From contig NZ_JACYXL010000011.1 in the NCBI RefSeq assembly GCF_014842995.1, forward strand, positions 124,001-188,000: DNA of 64,000 bases. The letters are read 5' to 3'. Positions 16,725 through 25,801 of this stretch are shown in pieces. The notes beneath the pieces are model-generated. The model ran no database searches and was not told the origin of the DNA. It saw only the letters and a list, made by a program, of their open reading frames with translations. Source of the DNA: Rhodanobacter sp. 7MK24. Its GTDB lineage: Bacteria; Pseudomonadota; Gammaproteobacteria; Xanthomonadales; Rhodanobacteraceae. The position numbers and the translations under genes are program-made. Each line of letters opens with the position of its first letter. The stretch's first letter is position 1.

Positions 16725-17381
16725 TCACAAATTGTTCAACACGAAGTTGACCGGCACCTTGGCCCATGCGCGCACCGCGTGGCCGCCCGCCATCGCGGGC
16801 TGGAAGCGCCAATGCGCCAGTACCTGTTCGCGCGCGCTGCGGTCGAGCAGGGCGTAGCCGCTGCCGTGCTCGATCTCGACCTGCAATGGCGCGCCGTTCT
16901 CGTCGACCAGCACACGCAGCAGCACCGTGCCCTGCATGTGTCGACGCAATGCCTGCGTCGGGAACTGCAGCGGCGACGAACGATAGGCCAGCGTGGCTTC
17001 GATCGGCGCAGCGGTGTCCGCAGCGCCTGGCGCTGTGCTTGGTGGCGTCACTGGCGGCATCGCCTGCGTGCCTTCCGTGGTCGGCACCGCCGCCGGTGGC
17101 GTAGCGGCGGGATGCGGTTGCGTATGCACGGGCATGACGGGCGCGCGTGGCAACGGTTTCAGGTCAATGGGCGGTGGCGGCTTTACGGCGGGTGGTGGTT
17201 CGATGAAGATTATCTGCGGCACGGCGGTGATTTGATGCATCAACGCCAACGCCTGCGGTGCCAACGGGCGGGTGAGGATCAACAAGGCAGCGAGATTGAG
17301 TGCGATGGCCGCACTGAGCGCAGCGATGCGCGCGGCATCGGGTTGGGGGCGAACGGCAACAGCCAGGCTTGCGGACGACAT
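16725..17381 (-). CDS. TonB-family energy transducer protein
   Basis: A 218-residue protein with the classical TonB layout. It has a short cytoplasmic start, one membrane anchor (residues 16-38) and a Pro-rich periplasmic spacer (EPPPAVKPPPPIDLKPLPR and more Pro/Ala to residue 130). The C-terminal TonB domain spans about 135-218 (YRSSPLQFPTQALRRHMQGTVLLR, then VLAHWRFQPA). It would transmit proton-motive force to outer-membrane receptors, but no exbB/exbD genes are adjacent. ATG 17381 is clear, with AGGAGGT 5 nt upstream; the longer frame from 17558 is discarded. Confidence 0.88.
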   Translation of the reverse strand: MSSASLAVAVRPQPDAARIAALSAAIALNLAALLILTRPLAPQALALMHQITAVPQIIFIEPPPAVKPPPPIDLKPLPRAPVMPVHTQPHPAATPPAAVPTTEGTQAMPPVTPPSTAPGAADTAAPIEATLAYRSSPLQFPTQALRRHMQGTVLLRVLVDENGAPLQVEIEHGSGYALLDRSAREQVLAHWRFQPAMAGGHAVRAWAKVPVNFVLNNL

Positions 17382-17587
17382 AAGCGACCTCCTGACAGCG
17401 TTTCGGTTTTTGGGTTGTGGCGTCGGCGACGCTGCGGATGCAGGGGGATCGTCGTGGACGCGGCTTGAGCCTATGCCTGCACCCCCGCGGTGCGCAAGTG
17501 GACGGCCAAATGTCACGAGGCGCGGTAGCCAGGGGAGGCCTCCCGCGTTATGGTGCAACGCGGAATCATTGCCTCGCCGGAGCCGCC

Positions 17588-18241
17588 ATGACCACCGCCA
17601 TTGCCGCTTCGCCGCGCTACCGTCGCGGCGACGAATTCGCCAGCAGCCTGCTGCATGGCCTGGGCATCGTGCTCAGCATCGGCGGCCTCGCCACCCTGGT
17701 GGCGTTCGCCGCGACGCGCGGCGACGCGCGCGAAGTCGTCGCTTGCGCGGTGTACGGCGTTACGCTGATCCTGCTCTACACCGCCTCCACGCTGTACCAC
17801 GCGATTCCCGTGGTCGCGGCCAAGCCGCTGTTGCGCACGCTGGACCACATCGCGATCTACCTGCTGATCGCCGGCACCTATACGCCGTTCACCCTGATCG
17901 CCTTGCCGGGCGCGTGGGGCTGGAGCCTGTTCGCCGCGGTGTGGACGCTGGCGCTGGCAGGCAGCGTGCTCGAACTGGGCTGGTTCCGCCGCTGGCACAA
18001 GCTGGCCGTGCTGCTCTACGTGGGCATGGGCTGGATCGGCATGCTCGCGTTCAAGCCGCTGGCCGCGCACCTGCAGGCGGGCGGCATGGCACTGCTGATC
18101 GGCGGCGGCGTGGCCTATACGCTGGGCGTGCCGTTCTATCTCTGGCGCAAATTGCCGTACCAGCACACGTTGTGGCACGCCTTCGTGCTTGCCGGCAGCG
18201 TGCTGCACTACTTTGCGGTGCTGTTGTATGTGTTGCCTTGA
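17588..18241 (+). CDS. Hemolysin III family (TrhA/PAQR-like) membrane protein
   Basis: A 217-residue protein with seven predicted membrane helices. Family motifs include EFASSLLHGLGIVLS, STLYHAIP with the conserved Ser-His, LDHIAIYLLIAGTYTPF, and the C-terminal WHAFVLAGSVLHYFAVL. The conserved histidines and aspartate form the zinc site of the PAQR/CREST superfamily. In bacteria these proteins are linked to membrane-lipid homeostasis; haemolytic activity is often a misnomer. Confidence 0.92.
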   Translation: MTTAIAASPRYRRGDEFASSLLHGLGIVLSIGGLATLVAFAATRGDAREVVACAVYGVTLILLYTASTLYHAIPVVAAKPLLRTLDHIAIYLLIAGTYTPFTLIALPGAWGWSLFAAVWTLALAGSVLELGWFRRWHKLAVLLYVGMGWIGMLAFKPLAAHLQAGGMALLIGGGVAYTLGVPFYLWRKLPYQHTLWHAFVLAGSVLHYFAVLLYVLP

Positions 18242-18255
18242 TCTGGTTTAGAGCC

Positions 18256-18564
18256 ATGCAAGACAGCAAGCGTTGGCATTTTCATGGAATGGCGAGCTTG
18301 CTGCTTGCCTGTCCGCTGGCGTTGTTCCTGTACTTCGGCAGATGTGCCGACGCAGCTATGGACAAGAGCGGTTTGGGTGACGTCGCGACTTGGCAGGTAT
18401 ACCAAATCAAAGCGGGTGTCGCCTTCTGGATTGCCTTGTGTACATGGATGCTGTTGCTGGTAGTTGCCGCATTCAAGCGATCTTTCCGATCGGCAGCTAT
18501 CACGGCATGTGTGATCGTTCCAGTGGTGGGAGTGATTGCATGGCTTACCTTGCTGGTCTTATGA
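18256..18564 (+). CDS. Small hypothetical membrane protein
   Basis: A 102-residue protein with three hydrophobic segments (residues 11-27, 53-72, 80-101). It begins MQDSKRWHFHGMASLLLACP. Its codons use more A/T at third positions than the neighbouring hemolysin III gene, which lies 14 bp upstream. No family was recognised. Confidence 0.55.
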   Translation: MQDSKRWHFHGMASLLLACPLALFLYFGRCADAAMDKSGLGDVATWQVYQIKAGVAFWIALCTWMLLLVVAAFKRSFRSAAITACVIVPVVGVIAWLTLLVL

Positions 18565-18655
18565 GCAGTCGAGACGACAGCTAGTCAAGCAGCATCGCCA
18601 CACCGAACAAATCCACCACTCCCAGCGAGATTGCGCGGGAGTGCTCGATCGGATG

Positions 18656-18949
18656 CTATCGTGCAAATTCGGCTTCGCGTTGGGCGCGTACTGCCAGCAC
18701 GAACACGGTGTCGATGCGCTCCACGTAGCGGTACAGCGCCCATGTAGCCATGCACGCCCCCACCGATCACGTGCTCGCGCTTGTCGTTGATGGCTGGGCC
18801 CCGATCAGCGGATTGCTTGCGAGCACGCCGATCGCTTCGATGATCCCCAGCCGCCGGTCTGCAGCATGGGCGACTTTGTGCGAGGTGAGGGGATCGAGGA
18901 TGTGCTCGAAGTCTTCGCCGACTTCGGGCGCCGGCTCGATGCGGCTCAC
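18656..18949 (-). pseudogene. ParE/RelE-type toxin, frameshifted
   Basis: The N-terminal half (from GTG 18949, MSRIEPAPEVGEDFEHILDPL to GVLASNPLIG) reads as a ParE-type toxin. At a GGGGCC run near 18800 the frame shifts and continues as GPAINDKREHVIGGGVHGYM. At a GGG run near 18740 it shifts again to LYRYVERIDTVFVLAVRAQ and stops at 18656-18658. Each break is explained by one extra G. All three segments align in order with one ParE domain of about 96 residues, so this was a single gene. It is either truly inactivated or carries two homopolymer sequencing errors. The start overlaps the antitoxin stop (GTGA). Confidence 0.75.
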
Positions 18950-19236
18950 TTCCGTTTTGCCAGCGTGCGCGGTGCGGGGCGGCGCGCAGCCTTGCCGGCG
19001 ATCCTGTCTTCGAGATGGCCGCGCATCTTGTCCCGTGAAATCGTCTCGCCTGTTTCGACGATGCGGGCGTAACGCTGCTTCGCCGCGGTATCGAATTCGG
19101 CGCGGCGCTCGGCCAACTCCGCTTTCTCGGCGACGGCGTCAAGGACGAACCCATGTACCGTCGTGCCGGCACGTTTGGTTGAGGCCGCAACGCGGGTCTT
19201 GAGTGCGTCGGGCAGGCGGACGGTGGTCGCGCCCAT
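18946..19236 (-). CDS. Ribbon-helix-helix antitoxin (CopG/ParD-like)
   Basis: A 96-residue protein. The N-terminal MGATTVRLPDALKTRVAASTKRAGTTVHGFVLDAV is a ribbon-helix-helix DNA-binding domain; the remaining charged helix (residues 40-96, rich in Glu/Arg/Lys) would bind the toxin. It directly precedes and overlaps the toxin gene, the normal antitoxin-toxin order. The antitoxin frame is intact although the toxin is broken. Confidence 0.82.
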   Translation of the reverse strand: MGATTVRLPDALKTRVAASTKRAGTTVHGFVLDAVAEKAELAERRAEFDTAAKQRYARIVETGETISRDKMRGHLEDRIAGKAARRPAPRTLAKRK

Positions 19237-19307
19237 GGCGAGTTTCGGAAAGTTCTGGAATGGGCATGCAATCGCCGCAGCACAAATGTGCTACGCGGGC
19301 ATGGCGA

Positions 19308-19796
19308 TCAGCCGAACAGCATCGCCACCCCGAACAGCCCCACCATCACCAGCGAGATCACCAGCTTCACCAGCGTGCCGCACAGCAGGCCGATCCAGGT
19401 GCCGATGCCGACGTGGGCGGAGCGCAGCACGCTGGTGCCGGAAGAAAGCTCGCCGATCAGCGCCCCGATGAACGGGCCTAGCAGGATGCCAGGGACGCCG
19501 AAAAACATGCCGGCGAAGGTGCCCAGCGAGGCACCCCACAGCGCGCGTTTGCTGGCGCCGACGCGCTTGGCGCCCAGCGTGCCGGCAACGAAGTCCACGA
19601 CCACCGCCACGGTACCCAAGGCGCCGATCAGCAACAGCCACCATAGGCCGAGGTGGCGGTAGTCGTTCACGGCGGCGACCAGCCAGATGCCGCCGAAGAT
19701 CATCGGCACGCCGGGCAGGCTGGGCAGGACCGCGCCAACCAGGCCGCCCACGATCAGCGCAGCGCCCAGTGTGTAGAACACGATGTCGAACAGCAT
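19308..19796 (-). CDS. DUF456 family membrane protein
   Basis: A 162-residue integral membrane protein rich in Gly, with three or four helices. Family signatures are GGLVGAVLPSLPGVPMIFGGIWLVA at the start and KRVGASKRALWGASLGTFAGMFFGVPGILLGPFIGALIGE in the middle. The repeated GxxxG patterns suggest tight helix packing. The function of the family is unknown. The ORF extends upstream to 20114 only as a shadow; MLFDIVFYTLG at 19796 is the natural start. Confidence 0.88.
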   Translation of the reverse strand: MLFDIVFYTLGAALIVGGLVGAVLPSLPGVPMIFGGIWLVAAVNDYRHLGLWWLLLIGALGTVAVVVDFVAGTLGAKRVGASKRALWGASLGTFAGMFFGVPGILLGPFIGALIGELSSGTSVLRSAHVGIGTWIGLLCGTLVKLVISLVMVGLFGVAMLFG

Positions 19797-19935
19797 GCGT
19801 GGTCCTTGATCATTGCGGTCGTGCTTGATCGCAGAATCTGACTGGCGGCCGTTCGTGGCCGTACCCTTCATCTTGACCTTTACGATCATCCTTAGGTTGC
19901 GGAGTCGGACGAGTGGCCGCCCATGGCCGGATTCT

Positions 19936-20397
19936 TCAGTCGCGCAAGCGCTGGGTGAGGCCGCGCAGGAAATGCCGCAGCAGCTGGTCGCCGCAGGGTC
20001 GGTAGTTAGGGTGCTCGGGCTTGCGGAACAGCGCGGTGAGTTCCGATTTCGACAGCGGGAAACCCGCGGCGGCGAGGATCGCATGCAGGTCGTCGTCGCG
20101 CAGTTCGAAGGCAACGCGCAATTTCTTCAGTACGAGATTGTTGGTGACGCGCTTCGCCACCGGCAGCGGCGCCCGGCTTTCGTCGCGGCCGCGCAGATGC
20201 ACCACCAGGCCATCGAGGAAATGCGCCATCACCTTGTCGGGACAGTCCTGGTAACCGGGCTCGTCGTCCTTCTTCAGGAACGCATCGAAATCGGCCTGCG
20301 GCACTGCAAGTCCGGCCAGCGCGGCGATAGACGCGAGCTTGCCGTCGGGCAGGTCGAGCATGTAGCGCACGCTGCGCAGGATGTCGTTGTTGATCAT
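19936..20397 (-). CDS. DUF1456 family protein (YehS-like)
   Basis: A 153-residue protein made of two copies of an about 70-residue helical unit: MINNDILRSVRYMLDLPDGKLASIAALAG and, near residue 85, KRVTNNLVLKKLRVAFELRDDDLHAILAAAG. Each is followed by an LxFRKPEHPNYRPCGDQ-type or KKDDEPGYQDCPDKV-type segment. This internal duplication defines the YehS family, whose function is not known. Confidence 0.9.
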   Translation of the reverse strand: MINNDILRSVRYMLDLPDGKLASIAALAGLAVPQADFDAFLKKDDEPGYQDCPDKVMAHFLDGLVVHLRGRDESRAPLPVAKRVTNNLVLKKLRVAFELRDDDLHAILAAAGFPLSKSELTALFRKPEHPNYRPCGDQLLRHFLRGLTQRLRD

Positions 20398-20484
20398 GGG
20401 GCAATTGTATCGGGGCTTGTTGGCAGTGTTTGTTGTGAGGGATGAATGGTGCAGGGGGTCGCTACGGGTGGCTTTGCGTTCACG

Positions 20485-20730
20485 GGCTGCAAACGACAAA
20501 GCGGCTTCGTACTGCTGCCGCGGCTCGCGCCGCTTCTCCTTGGAGCAGCCCGCTTCCTGCGCGCGGAAGCAACAACCGGAGCAAGGCCGAAGCAGAGCGG
20601 CATGAGGCGGTCTGTGCTTTCGCTTGTCATCCCGGCGTAGGCCGGGATCCAGCGACGATCAGGCTTGAGCAAGCCAAGACCACTTTGTCGCTTGCGACGG
20701 GCGCCTGAAAGCCCCTCGCAGACGAGTCCA
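20485..20730. repeat. Truncated intergenic repeats (family A plus a REP-like palindrome)
   Basis: The gap 20398-20796 has no gene. Bases 20490-20605 are a shortened version of the family A repeat at 35686-36030 and 62517-62825, keeping the left edge (aaagcggcttcgt) and the right edge (cttcctgcgcgcggaagcaac) with the middle deleted. A REP-like palindrome with ccggcgtaggccggg follows at 20625-20655. A gaaagcccctcgcag segment near 20707 resembles the end of family B. Confidence 0.6.
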
Positions 20731-20796
20731 GTCGCGGAAGCGGGAAGTCATTGCGAGCACCTGCCGTCCACCCTCAAAGACAGAGGGAAAGTCGAG

Positions 20797-21816
20797 TCAG
20801 CCGCGCGAGAAAAACGAACGGAATGTCTCCGCCACGCGTTCGATGCCATCGTCATCTACATCCAGATGCGTCACCAGCCGCAACGTGGGCAGATAACCGA
20901 TGCTGATGCGAATGTTCGCCGCGTGCAGATGGGTGTCGAGTGCCTGCAGGCGCTCGACCGGCACATCGACGAAGACCATGTTGGTGTACTGGCCGAGCAG
21001 GTTCACGCCAGGGATTTCGCGCAGGCGGCCGGCAAGATAGGCGGCGCGCCGATGGTCGTCGGCCAGCCGCGTCACGTGGTGGTCGAGCGCATGCAGACAT
21101 GCGGCCGCGAGCATGCCGCCCTGACGCCAGCCACCGCCGGCGACCTTGCGCCAGCGCCGTGCCTTTTCGATCAGCGGTGCGGAGCCGACCAGCACCGAGC
21201 CCACTGGCGCGCCGAGCCCCTTGGACAGGCACACGGACACGCTGTCGAAGTGCTGCGCGATGGCGCGCGCTGATACGCCGCCCGCAACGGCCGCGTTGTA
21301 GATGCGGGCACCGTCGAGGTGCAGCGCCAAGCCGCGCTGGCGGGCAAAGCCATGCGCGGCGTGCAGGTAGTCCTGCGGCAGCACGCGGCCGTGCCAGGTG
21401 TTTTCCAAGGCAAGCAGGCGCGTGCGCGCGAAGTGCGGATCCACCGGCTTGATCGCCGCGGCGAGGCGGTCCAACGGCAGCGTGCCGTCTTCGGCGTGCA
21501 CGATGGGCTGGGGCTGGATTGAGCCCAGCACCGCCGCGCCGCCGCCTTCGAACTTGTAGGTGTGGGCGTCCATGCCGACCAGGTATTCGTCGCCGCGCTC
21601 GCAGTGGCTCATCAGCGCAAGCAGGTTGCTCTGCGTGCCGCTGGGCACGAACAGCGCGTCCTCGAAACCGAGGTCATCGGCGAGGCGGCACTGCAGCGTG
21701 TTGACGGTGGGGTCTTCGCCGTAGACGTCGTCGCCCACTTCGGCGTCCAGCATCGCGGCGCGCATGGCGGGGGTGGGGCGGGTGACGGTGTCGCTGCGCA
21801 GGTCGACCACGTTCAT
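20797..21816 (-). CDS. ltaE: Low-specificity L-threonine aldolase
   Basis: A 339-residue PLP enzyme that cleaves L-threonine and allo-threonine to glycine and acetaldehyde. It begins MNVVDLRSDTVTRPTPAMRAAM. It shows ALFVPSGTQSNLLALMSH (cofactor phosphate site), LDGARIYNAA (Asp against the PLP ring nitrogen) and CLSKGLGAPVGS (Schiff-base Lys). An AAGGA site is 9 nt before ATG 21816 but abuts the in-frame ATG 21825, so 21816 is preferred. It ends the lptF-lptG-ltaE run, with 19 bp after lptG. Confidence 0.93.
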   Translation of the reverse strand: MNVVDLRSDTVTRPTPAMRAAMLDAEVGDDVYGEDPTVNTLQCRLADDLGFEDALFVPSGTQSNLLALMSHCERGDEYLVGMDAHTYKFEGGGAAVLGSIQPQPIVHAEDGTLPLDRLAAAIKPVDPHFARTRLLALENTWHGRVLPQDYLHAAHGFARQRGLALHLDGARIYNAAVAGGVSARAIAQHFDSVSVCLSKGLGAPVGSVLVGSAPLIEKARRWRKVAGGGWRQGGMLAAACLHALDHHVTRLADDHRRAAYLAGRLREIPGVNLLGQYTNMVFVDVPVERLQALDTHLHAANIRISIGYLPTLRLVTHLDVDDDGIERVAETFRSFFSRG

Positions 21817-21835
21817 CACCGGCATTCCTTGTCGA

Positions 21836-22927
21836 TCAAGCGTGTTTGCGGAAGTACAGCCATGCCGCCGCTGCCAGCAGGGCCGCGGGTAGCAGGTTGG
21901 CGAGCAGTGGCGGAATGCCGTAGACGGTGCCGAAATTCACCATTGCCTTCTGCAGGAAGTACCAGGTGATCGCCAGCAGCATGCCGATGAAGATGCGCTT
22001 GCCGAGGCCACCCGAACGCATGGTGCCGAAGGCGAACGGCATCGCGCACAGCACCAGCACCAGCACGTTGAGCGCGTACAGCGCGCGCGTCCAGAACGCC
22101 ACCGCGTAGACGCCGGGGCTTTCGCCGTTGGCTTCCAGGTAGCGCATGTTGCGGCGCAGGTCGCGCATCGCCAGGTATTGCGGCTGGATCGCCGACTGCG
22201 CCAGCACCTGTGGGTTGAGGCTGGAATCCCATTGCTCGCTGGGCGCGGTATGGCCGTGCACGCCGGTGTCGTCCAGCGTAGTGCTGCGCACGTCGTGCAT
22301 GACCCAGGTGCGCCCGTTGTGGTCGGCGGTCTTGGCCTGGTCGAAGCGGGTGAGCTGCTGGCCATCCTTGGTGAGGGTGAACACACGCACGTCGATGAGC
22401 TGCACGGTGTCGTGGTCGCCGGAGCGGATCGCCACGGCGCCGCCACGCGCGTTGATGATGCGGTCCCCGTCGCGGGCCCACAGGCCGCTGCCGGTGCTGC
22501 CGATGTTGTTGGCCTTCAGGCGCAATTGCATGGCGTTGCCCAGCTGGTCGCCCCATGGCGCTGCGGTCTCGCCTAGGATCACCACGCCCACGATCAGCAC
22601 GGCGATCACGCCAGTGGCCGAAACCGCGATGCGCAACCGCGACATGCCGGAGGCGCGCAGCGCCGTGAGCTCGCTGGTGGCGGCCAAGCCGCCCAGGCCC
22701 AGCAGGCTGCCGATCAGCGCCGCATTGCCGAACATGTCGTAGGCGCGGCGCGGCGTGGTCACCAGCACGTACACCGCGGCGTCAGTCAGCGTGTAGCCGT
22801 TCTTGCCGATGTTGCCGAGCTGGCGCATGAACATCGTCACTGCATCGAAGCCGGTAAGCACCAGCCATACGCCGATCACCGAGCCGAGCACGCTGAGCGC
22901 TACCAGCTTGTCCACGCGCTTGATCAT
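21836..22927 (-). CDS. lptG: LPS export permease LptG
   Basis: A 363-residue inner-membrane subunit of the LptB2FG transporter that extracts lipopolysaccharide from the inner membrane. Six membrane helices (three at each end) flank a periplasmic beta-jellyroll (about 130-270). Typical motifs are RAYDMFGNAALIGSLLGLGGLAATSELTALRASGMS, the coupling-helix region, and FALGTMRSGGLGKRIFIG-like sequence near the fourth helix. The start overlaps the lptF stop by 4 bp (ATGA). Confidence 0.95.
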   Translation of the reverse strand: MIKRVDKLVALSVLGSVIGVWLVLTGFDAVTMFMRQLGNIGKNGYTLTDAAVYVLVTTPRRAYDMFGNAALIGSLLGLGGLAATSELTALRASGMSRLRIAVSATGVIAVLIVGVVILGETAAPWGDQLGNAMQLRLKANNIGSTGSGLWARDGDRIINARGGAVAIRSGDHDTVQLIDVRVFTLTKDGQQLTRFDQAKTADHNGRTWVMHDVRSTTLDDTGVHGHTAPSEQWDSSLNPQVLAQSAIQPQYLAMRDLRRNMRYLEANGESPGVYAVAFWTRALYALNVLVLVLCAMPFAFGTMRSGGLGKRIFIGMLLAITWYFLQKAMVNFGTVYGIPPLLANLLPAALLAAAAWLYFRKHA

Positions 22928-24051
22928 GCGGTTCGCGCCTTGTTGGCCGGCTTGCTGTCATGCACCTTGCGTGGCGAGTACTGCTTCCACCACATCCAAC
23001 CGGCGAAAGCCATCATCACGATATGCAACAGCCACATCGCGGTCTGATGGTGCCAGCGGCCCTTGTCGAGCTGCGCGCGGCCAAGTGCCAGCAGCACGTA
23101 GTAGAGATAGAAGCTCGCCATCGCCAGCATCAGGCGGCCGTAGCGCGGCTCGCGCGGGCTTTGGCGCGACATCGGCAACGCCAGCATCAGCATCACCAGG
23201 GTCAGCGCCGGCGCGTTGACGCGCCAGGCCAGTTCGGCGCGGGCGTCCGGTGTTTCGGTATGCAGCAGTTGCAGCGTGGTCATGCTCTCGGCCGGATCGA
23301 CGCTGTCGTCGCTGTCGGTCACGGTGGAAAGCGCGCTGTCGTTGCGTTCGTACTGCATGCGCCGCCAGTTGTCCGCACCCAACGGGATGTCGTACTGCCA
23401 GCCGGTGTGGAAGGCGATGAAGCGATTGGAGCCATTGCTCTCCTGGTACAGCTCGCCGCTATTGCCGGTGACCACCTTGACGTGGTCAGGGCCGCCCTTG
23501 GTTGGGCGCTGCGTGGAAACGAAGCTGCGTCCCAGCTTGCTGCCGTCCTGGCTCAGCGTGTCGGTGAAGACGATGCCGCCCTTGCCCGGCAGTTCGGTGA
23601 AACGGCCGGCGTCGAGGCCGGCGGCGATCACCGAGCGGTTTGCCACGGCTACCAGGTTGTCGCTGGTCGCGGCCGCCCATGGCCCCAGCCACAGCGCCAC
23701 CACAGAAGTGAGCAATACCAGCGCCACGGCAAGGATGGCCGTGGGGCGCACCAGCCCATTCGGCCCCATGCCGGACGACATCAGCACGTGCATCTCGCTC
23801 TCGCGGTACATGCGGCCCAGTGCCATCAATACGCCGATCATGCTGGCCAATGGCAGCATGTTGGTGAGGCCTTCCAGCGTGCGCAGACCCAGCACCTGGA
23901 ACATCACGCTGGCCGGGAAGCTGCCTTTGGCCACCTGCTGTAGTACGCCGGCGAACGCGGTGCCGGCGACGATCACCATCAGCACCACCACGGTGGCGGC
24001 CACGGTCTGCGCCAGTTCGCGCAATAAATAGCGGTCGAGAATGCTCAGCAT
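22924..24051 (-). CDS. lptF: LPS export permease LptF
   Basis: A 375-residue partner of LptG in the LptB2FG complex. It starts MLSILDRYLLRELAQTVAAT. Helices 1-3 include LTNMLPLASMIGVLMALGRMYRESEMHVLMSSGMG (coupling helix). A periplasmic domain spans about residues 125-270 and three C-terminal helices begin with LTLVMLMLALPMSRQSPREPRYGR. The reading frame is open far upstream (to 24366), antisense to pepA; the true start is 24051. It is divergent from pepA, as in many gammaproteobacteria. Confidence 0.95.
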   Translation of the reverse strand: MLSILDRYLLRELAQTVAATVVVLMVIVAGTAFAGVLQQVAKGSFPASVMFQVLGLRTLEGLTNMLPLASMIGVLMALGRMYRESEMHVLMSSGMGPNGLVRPTAILAVALVLLTSVVALWLGPWAAATSDNLVAVANRSVIAAGLDAGRFTELPGKGGIVFTDTLSQDGSKLGRSFVSTQRPTKGGPDHVKVVTGNSGELYQESNGSNRFIAFHTGWQYDIPLGADNWRRMQYERNDSALSTVTDSDDSVDPAESMTTLQLLHTETPDARAELAWRVNAPALTLVMLMLALPMSRQSPREPRYGRLMLAMASFYLYYVLLALGRAQLDKGRWHHQTAMWLLHIVMMAFAGWMWWKQYSPRKVHDSKPANKARTA

Positions 24052-24148
24052 GCGATAAACTTGAGGGCTTCCGTCAACGCCGAAAGGCAAGCGGGGAAAC
24101 GCCAGTCTAGCCGGTTCCCCGCCCGTCGCGCCCATGCAGGATCGAACC

Positions 24149-25636
24149 ATGCCTCTCCAGTTCAGCCTCGTCGCCACCACTCCCGAAACCGCCGACACAG
24201 CCTGCGTGCTGGTGGGGGTGTACGAACAGGGCGTGCTGACCAGCGCGGCGGCCCGCGTGGACAGCGCCACCGGCGGCGCGATCAAGCGCCAGGTGGAAAG
24301 CGGGGACATCAGCGGCAAGGCCGGCAGCACCACCGTGCTGTATGCGCCCGCCGGCATAGCCGCCAAGCGCGTGCTGGTGGTGGGCCTGGGCGCGCAGAAA
24401 GGTTTCGACGCGGCGCGCTACCAGAAGGTGGCCGTCGAGGCCGCTCGCGCACTAGGCAAGCTGCCGCTGACCGAGGCGGTTTCGTACCTTGCTGAAGTGG
24501 ACGTACCCGGTCATGACGCGGCATGGCGCGTACGCACCGCCGTACTGGCCGCCGACCATGCCGCCTACCGCTACACCGCCACCTTCAAGCCGCGCGAGAA
24601 AGCCGCATCGCCGGAACTGGCTGGCGTGGCCTTCGCCGCCGGTGCCGAGGCGCAGGCTGGCCTCGACCAGGCCATCGCTATCGCCGAGGGCGTGCGCTTC
24701 GCCCGCGAGCTGGCCAACCTGCCGCCGAACATCTGCAACCCCGCCTATATCGCGGCGCAGGCGCAGGCTTTTGCGGACGCACACGATGCGGTTTCCTGCC
24801 GCGTGCTCGACCATGTGGAAATGGAAAAGCTGGGCTTCGGTTCGCTGCTCGCGGTGGGCCGCGGTTCGACCAACAAGCCCAAGCTGGTCGCGCTGGAATA
24901 CCGGGGCGGTGCCGAAGGCACGGCGCCCTATGCCTTTGTCGGCAAGGGCATCACCTTCGATACCGGTGGCATCAGCCTCAAGCCCGGCCCGGGCATGGAC
25001 GAGATGAAGTTCGACATGGGCGGTGCGGCGGGCGTGCTGGGCGCCTTCGTGGCCGCGGTGAAGATGGGCCTGAAGCACAACCTGGTCTGCGTGGTGCCCG
25101 CGGCGGAGAACATGCCCGACGGCGACAGCTACCGCCCCGGCGACGTGCTCACCAGCTTGTCCGGCCTCACCATCGAGGTGCTCAACACCGACGCCGAAGG
25201 CCGGTTGATCCTTTGCGACGCGCTCACCTGGACCGCACAGACCTTCAAGCCGCAGGCCATCATCGATGCCGCCACCTTGACCGGGGCCTGCGTGATCGCA
25301 CTGGGCAAGCATGCCAGCGGCCTGTTCAGCAAGTACGACGACCTCGCCGGGGAGCTGCTTGCCGCGGGCGAGTACACGCTGGATCGTGCGTGGCGCATGC
25401 CGCTGTGGGACGACTACCAGGTGCAGCTCGACTCGGGTTTCGCCGACGTCGCCAACATCGGCGGCAAGAGCGCCGGTGCGATCACCGCCGCCTGCTTCCT
25501 CTCGCGCTTCGCCGAAGGCCAGCGCTGGGCGCACCTCGACATCGCCGGCACGGCGTGGGACGAGGGCCGCAAGGGCCAGGCCACCGGCCGCCCGGTGGCA
25601 CTGCTGGCGCAGTGGCTGATCGATCGCTGCGCGTAA
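24149..25636 (+). CDS. pepA: Leucyl aminopeptidase (cytosol aminopeptidase)
   Basis: A 495-residue M17 zinc exopeptidase; in E. coli the homologue also acts as an Xer recombination accessory and DNA-binding protein. The M17 signature NTDAEGRLIL is present near residue 347, with metal ligands in GKGITFDTGGISLKP and KFDMGGAAGVLG. The N-terminal macro-like domain covers residues 1-160. ATG 24149 (MPLQFSLV) is preferred over 24134. It is followed by holC, the usual pepA-holC pair. Confidence 0.95.
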   Translation: MPLQFSLVATTPETADTACVLVGVYEQGVLTSAAARVDSATGGAIKRQVESGDISGKAGSTTVLYAPAGIAAKRVLVVGLGAQKGFDAARYQKVAVEAARALGKLPLTEAVSYLAEVDVPGHDAAWRVRTAVLAADHAAYRYTATFKPREKAASPELAGVAFAAGAEAQAGLDQAIAIAEGVRFARELANLPPNICNPAYIAAQAQAFADAHDAVSCRVLDHVEMEKLGFGSLLAVGRGSTNKPKLVALEYRGGAEGTAPYAFVGKGITFDTGGISLKPGPGMDEMKFDMGGAAGVLGAFVAAVKMGLKHNLVCVVPAAENMPDGDSYRPGDVLTSLSGLTIEVLNTDAEGRLILCDALTWTAQTFKPQAIIDAATLTGACVIALGKHASGLFSKYDDLAGELLAAGEYTLDRAWRMPLWDDYQVQLDSGFADVANIGGKSAGAITAACFLSRFAEGQRWAHLDIAGTAWDEGRKGQATGRPVALLAQWLIDRCA

Positions 25637-25649
25637 ATTTCTGGGACGC

Positions 25650-25785
25650 CGTCATTCCGGCGCAGGCCGGAAGCGCTTCACGACGGCGAAGCCGGTCATC
25701 CAGTCCCCCCCGGGTTCCGGTCGAGCGGCAAGGGAACAACCGAGTATCGTCGTCACTGGATTCCGGCCTGCGCCGGAATGACGGT
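25650..25785. repeat. Inverted pair of REP-like palindromes between pepA and holC
   Basis: Two REP-like units in opposite orientation: cattccggcgcaggccgg at about 25653-25670 and its complement at about 25760-25781. The units are flanked by tcatccagtc-type and cactggattc-type sequence. The same core recurs at 20625, 35572-35655, 36059, 60748-60865 and 62847. The pair would form a large hairpin and could act as a transcription terminator or mRNA stabiliser between pepA and holC. Confidence 0.65.
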
Positions 25786-25801
25786 CAAGAGCCAACACAC
25801 C

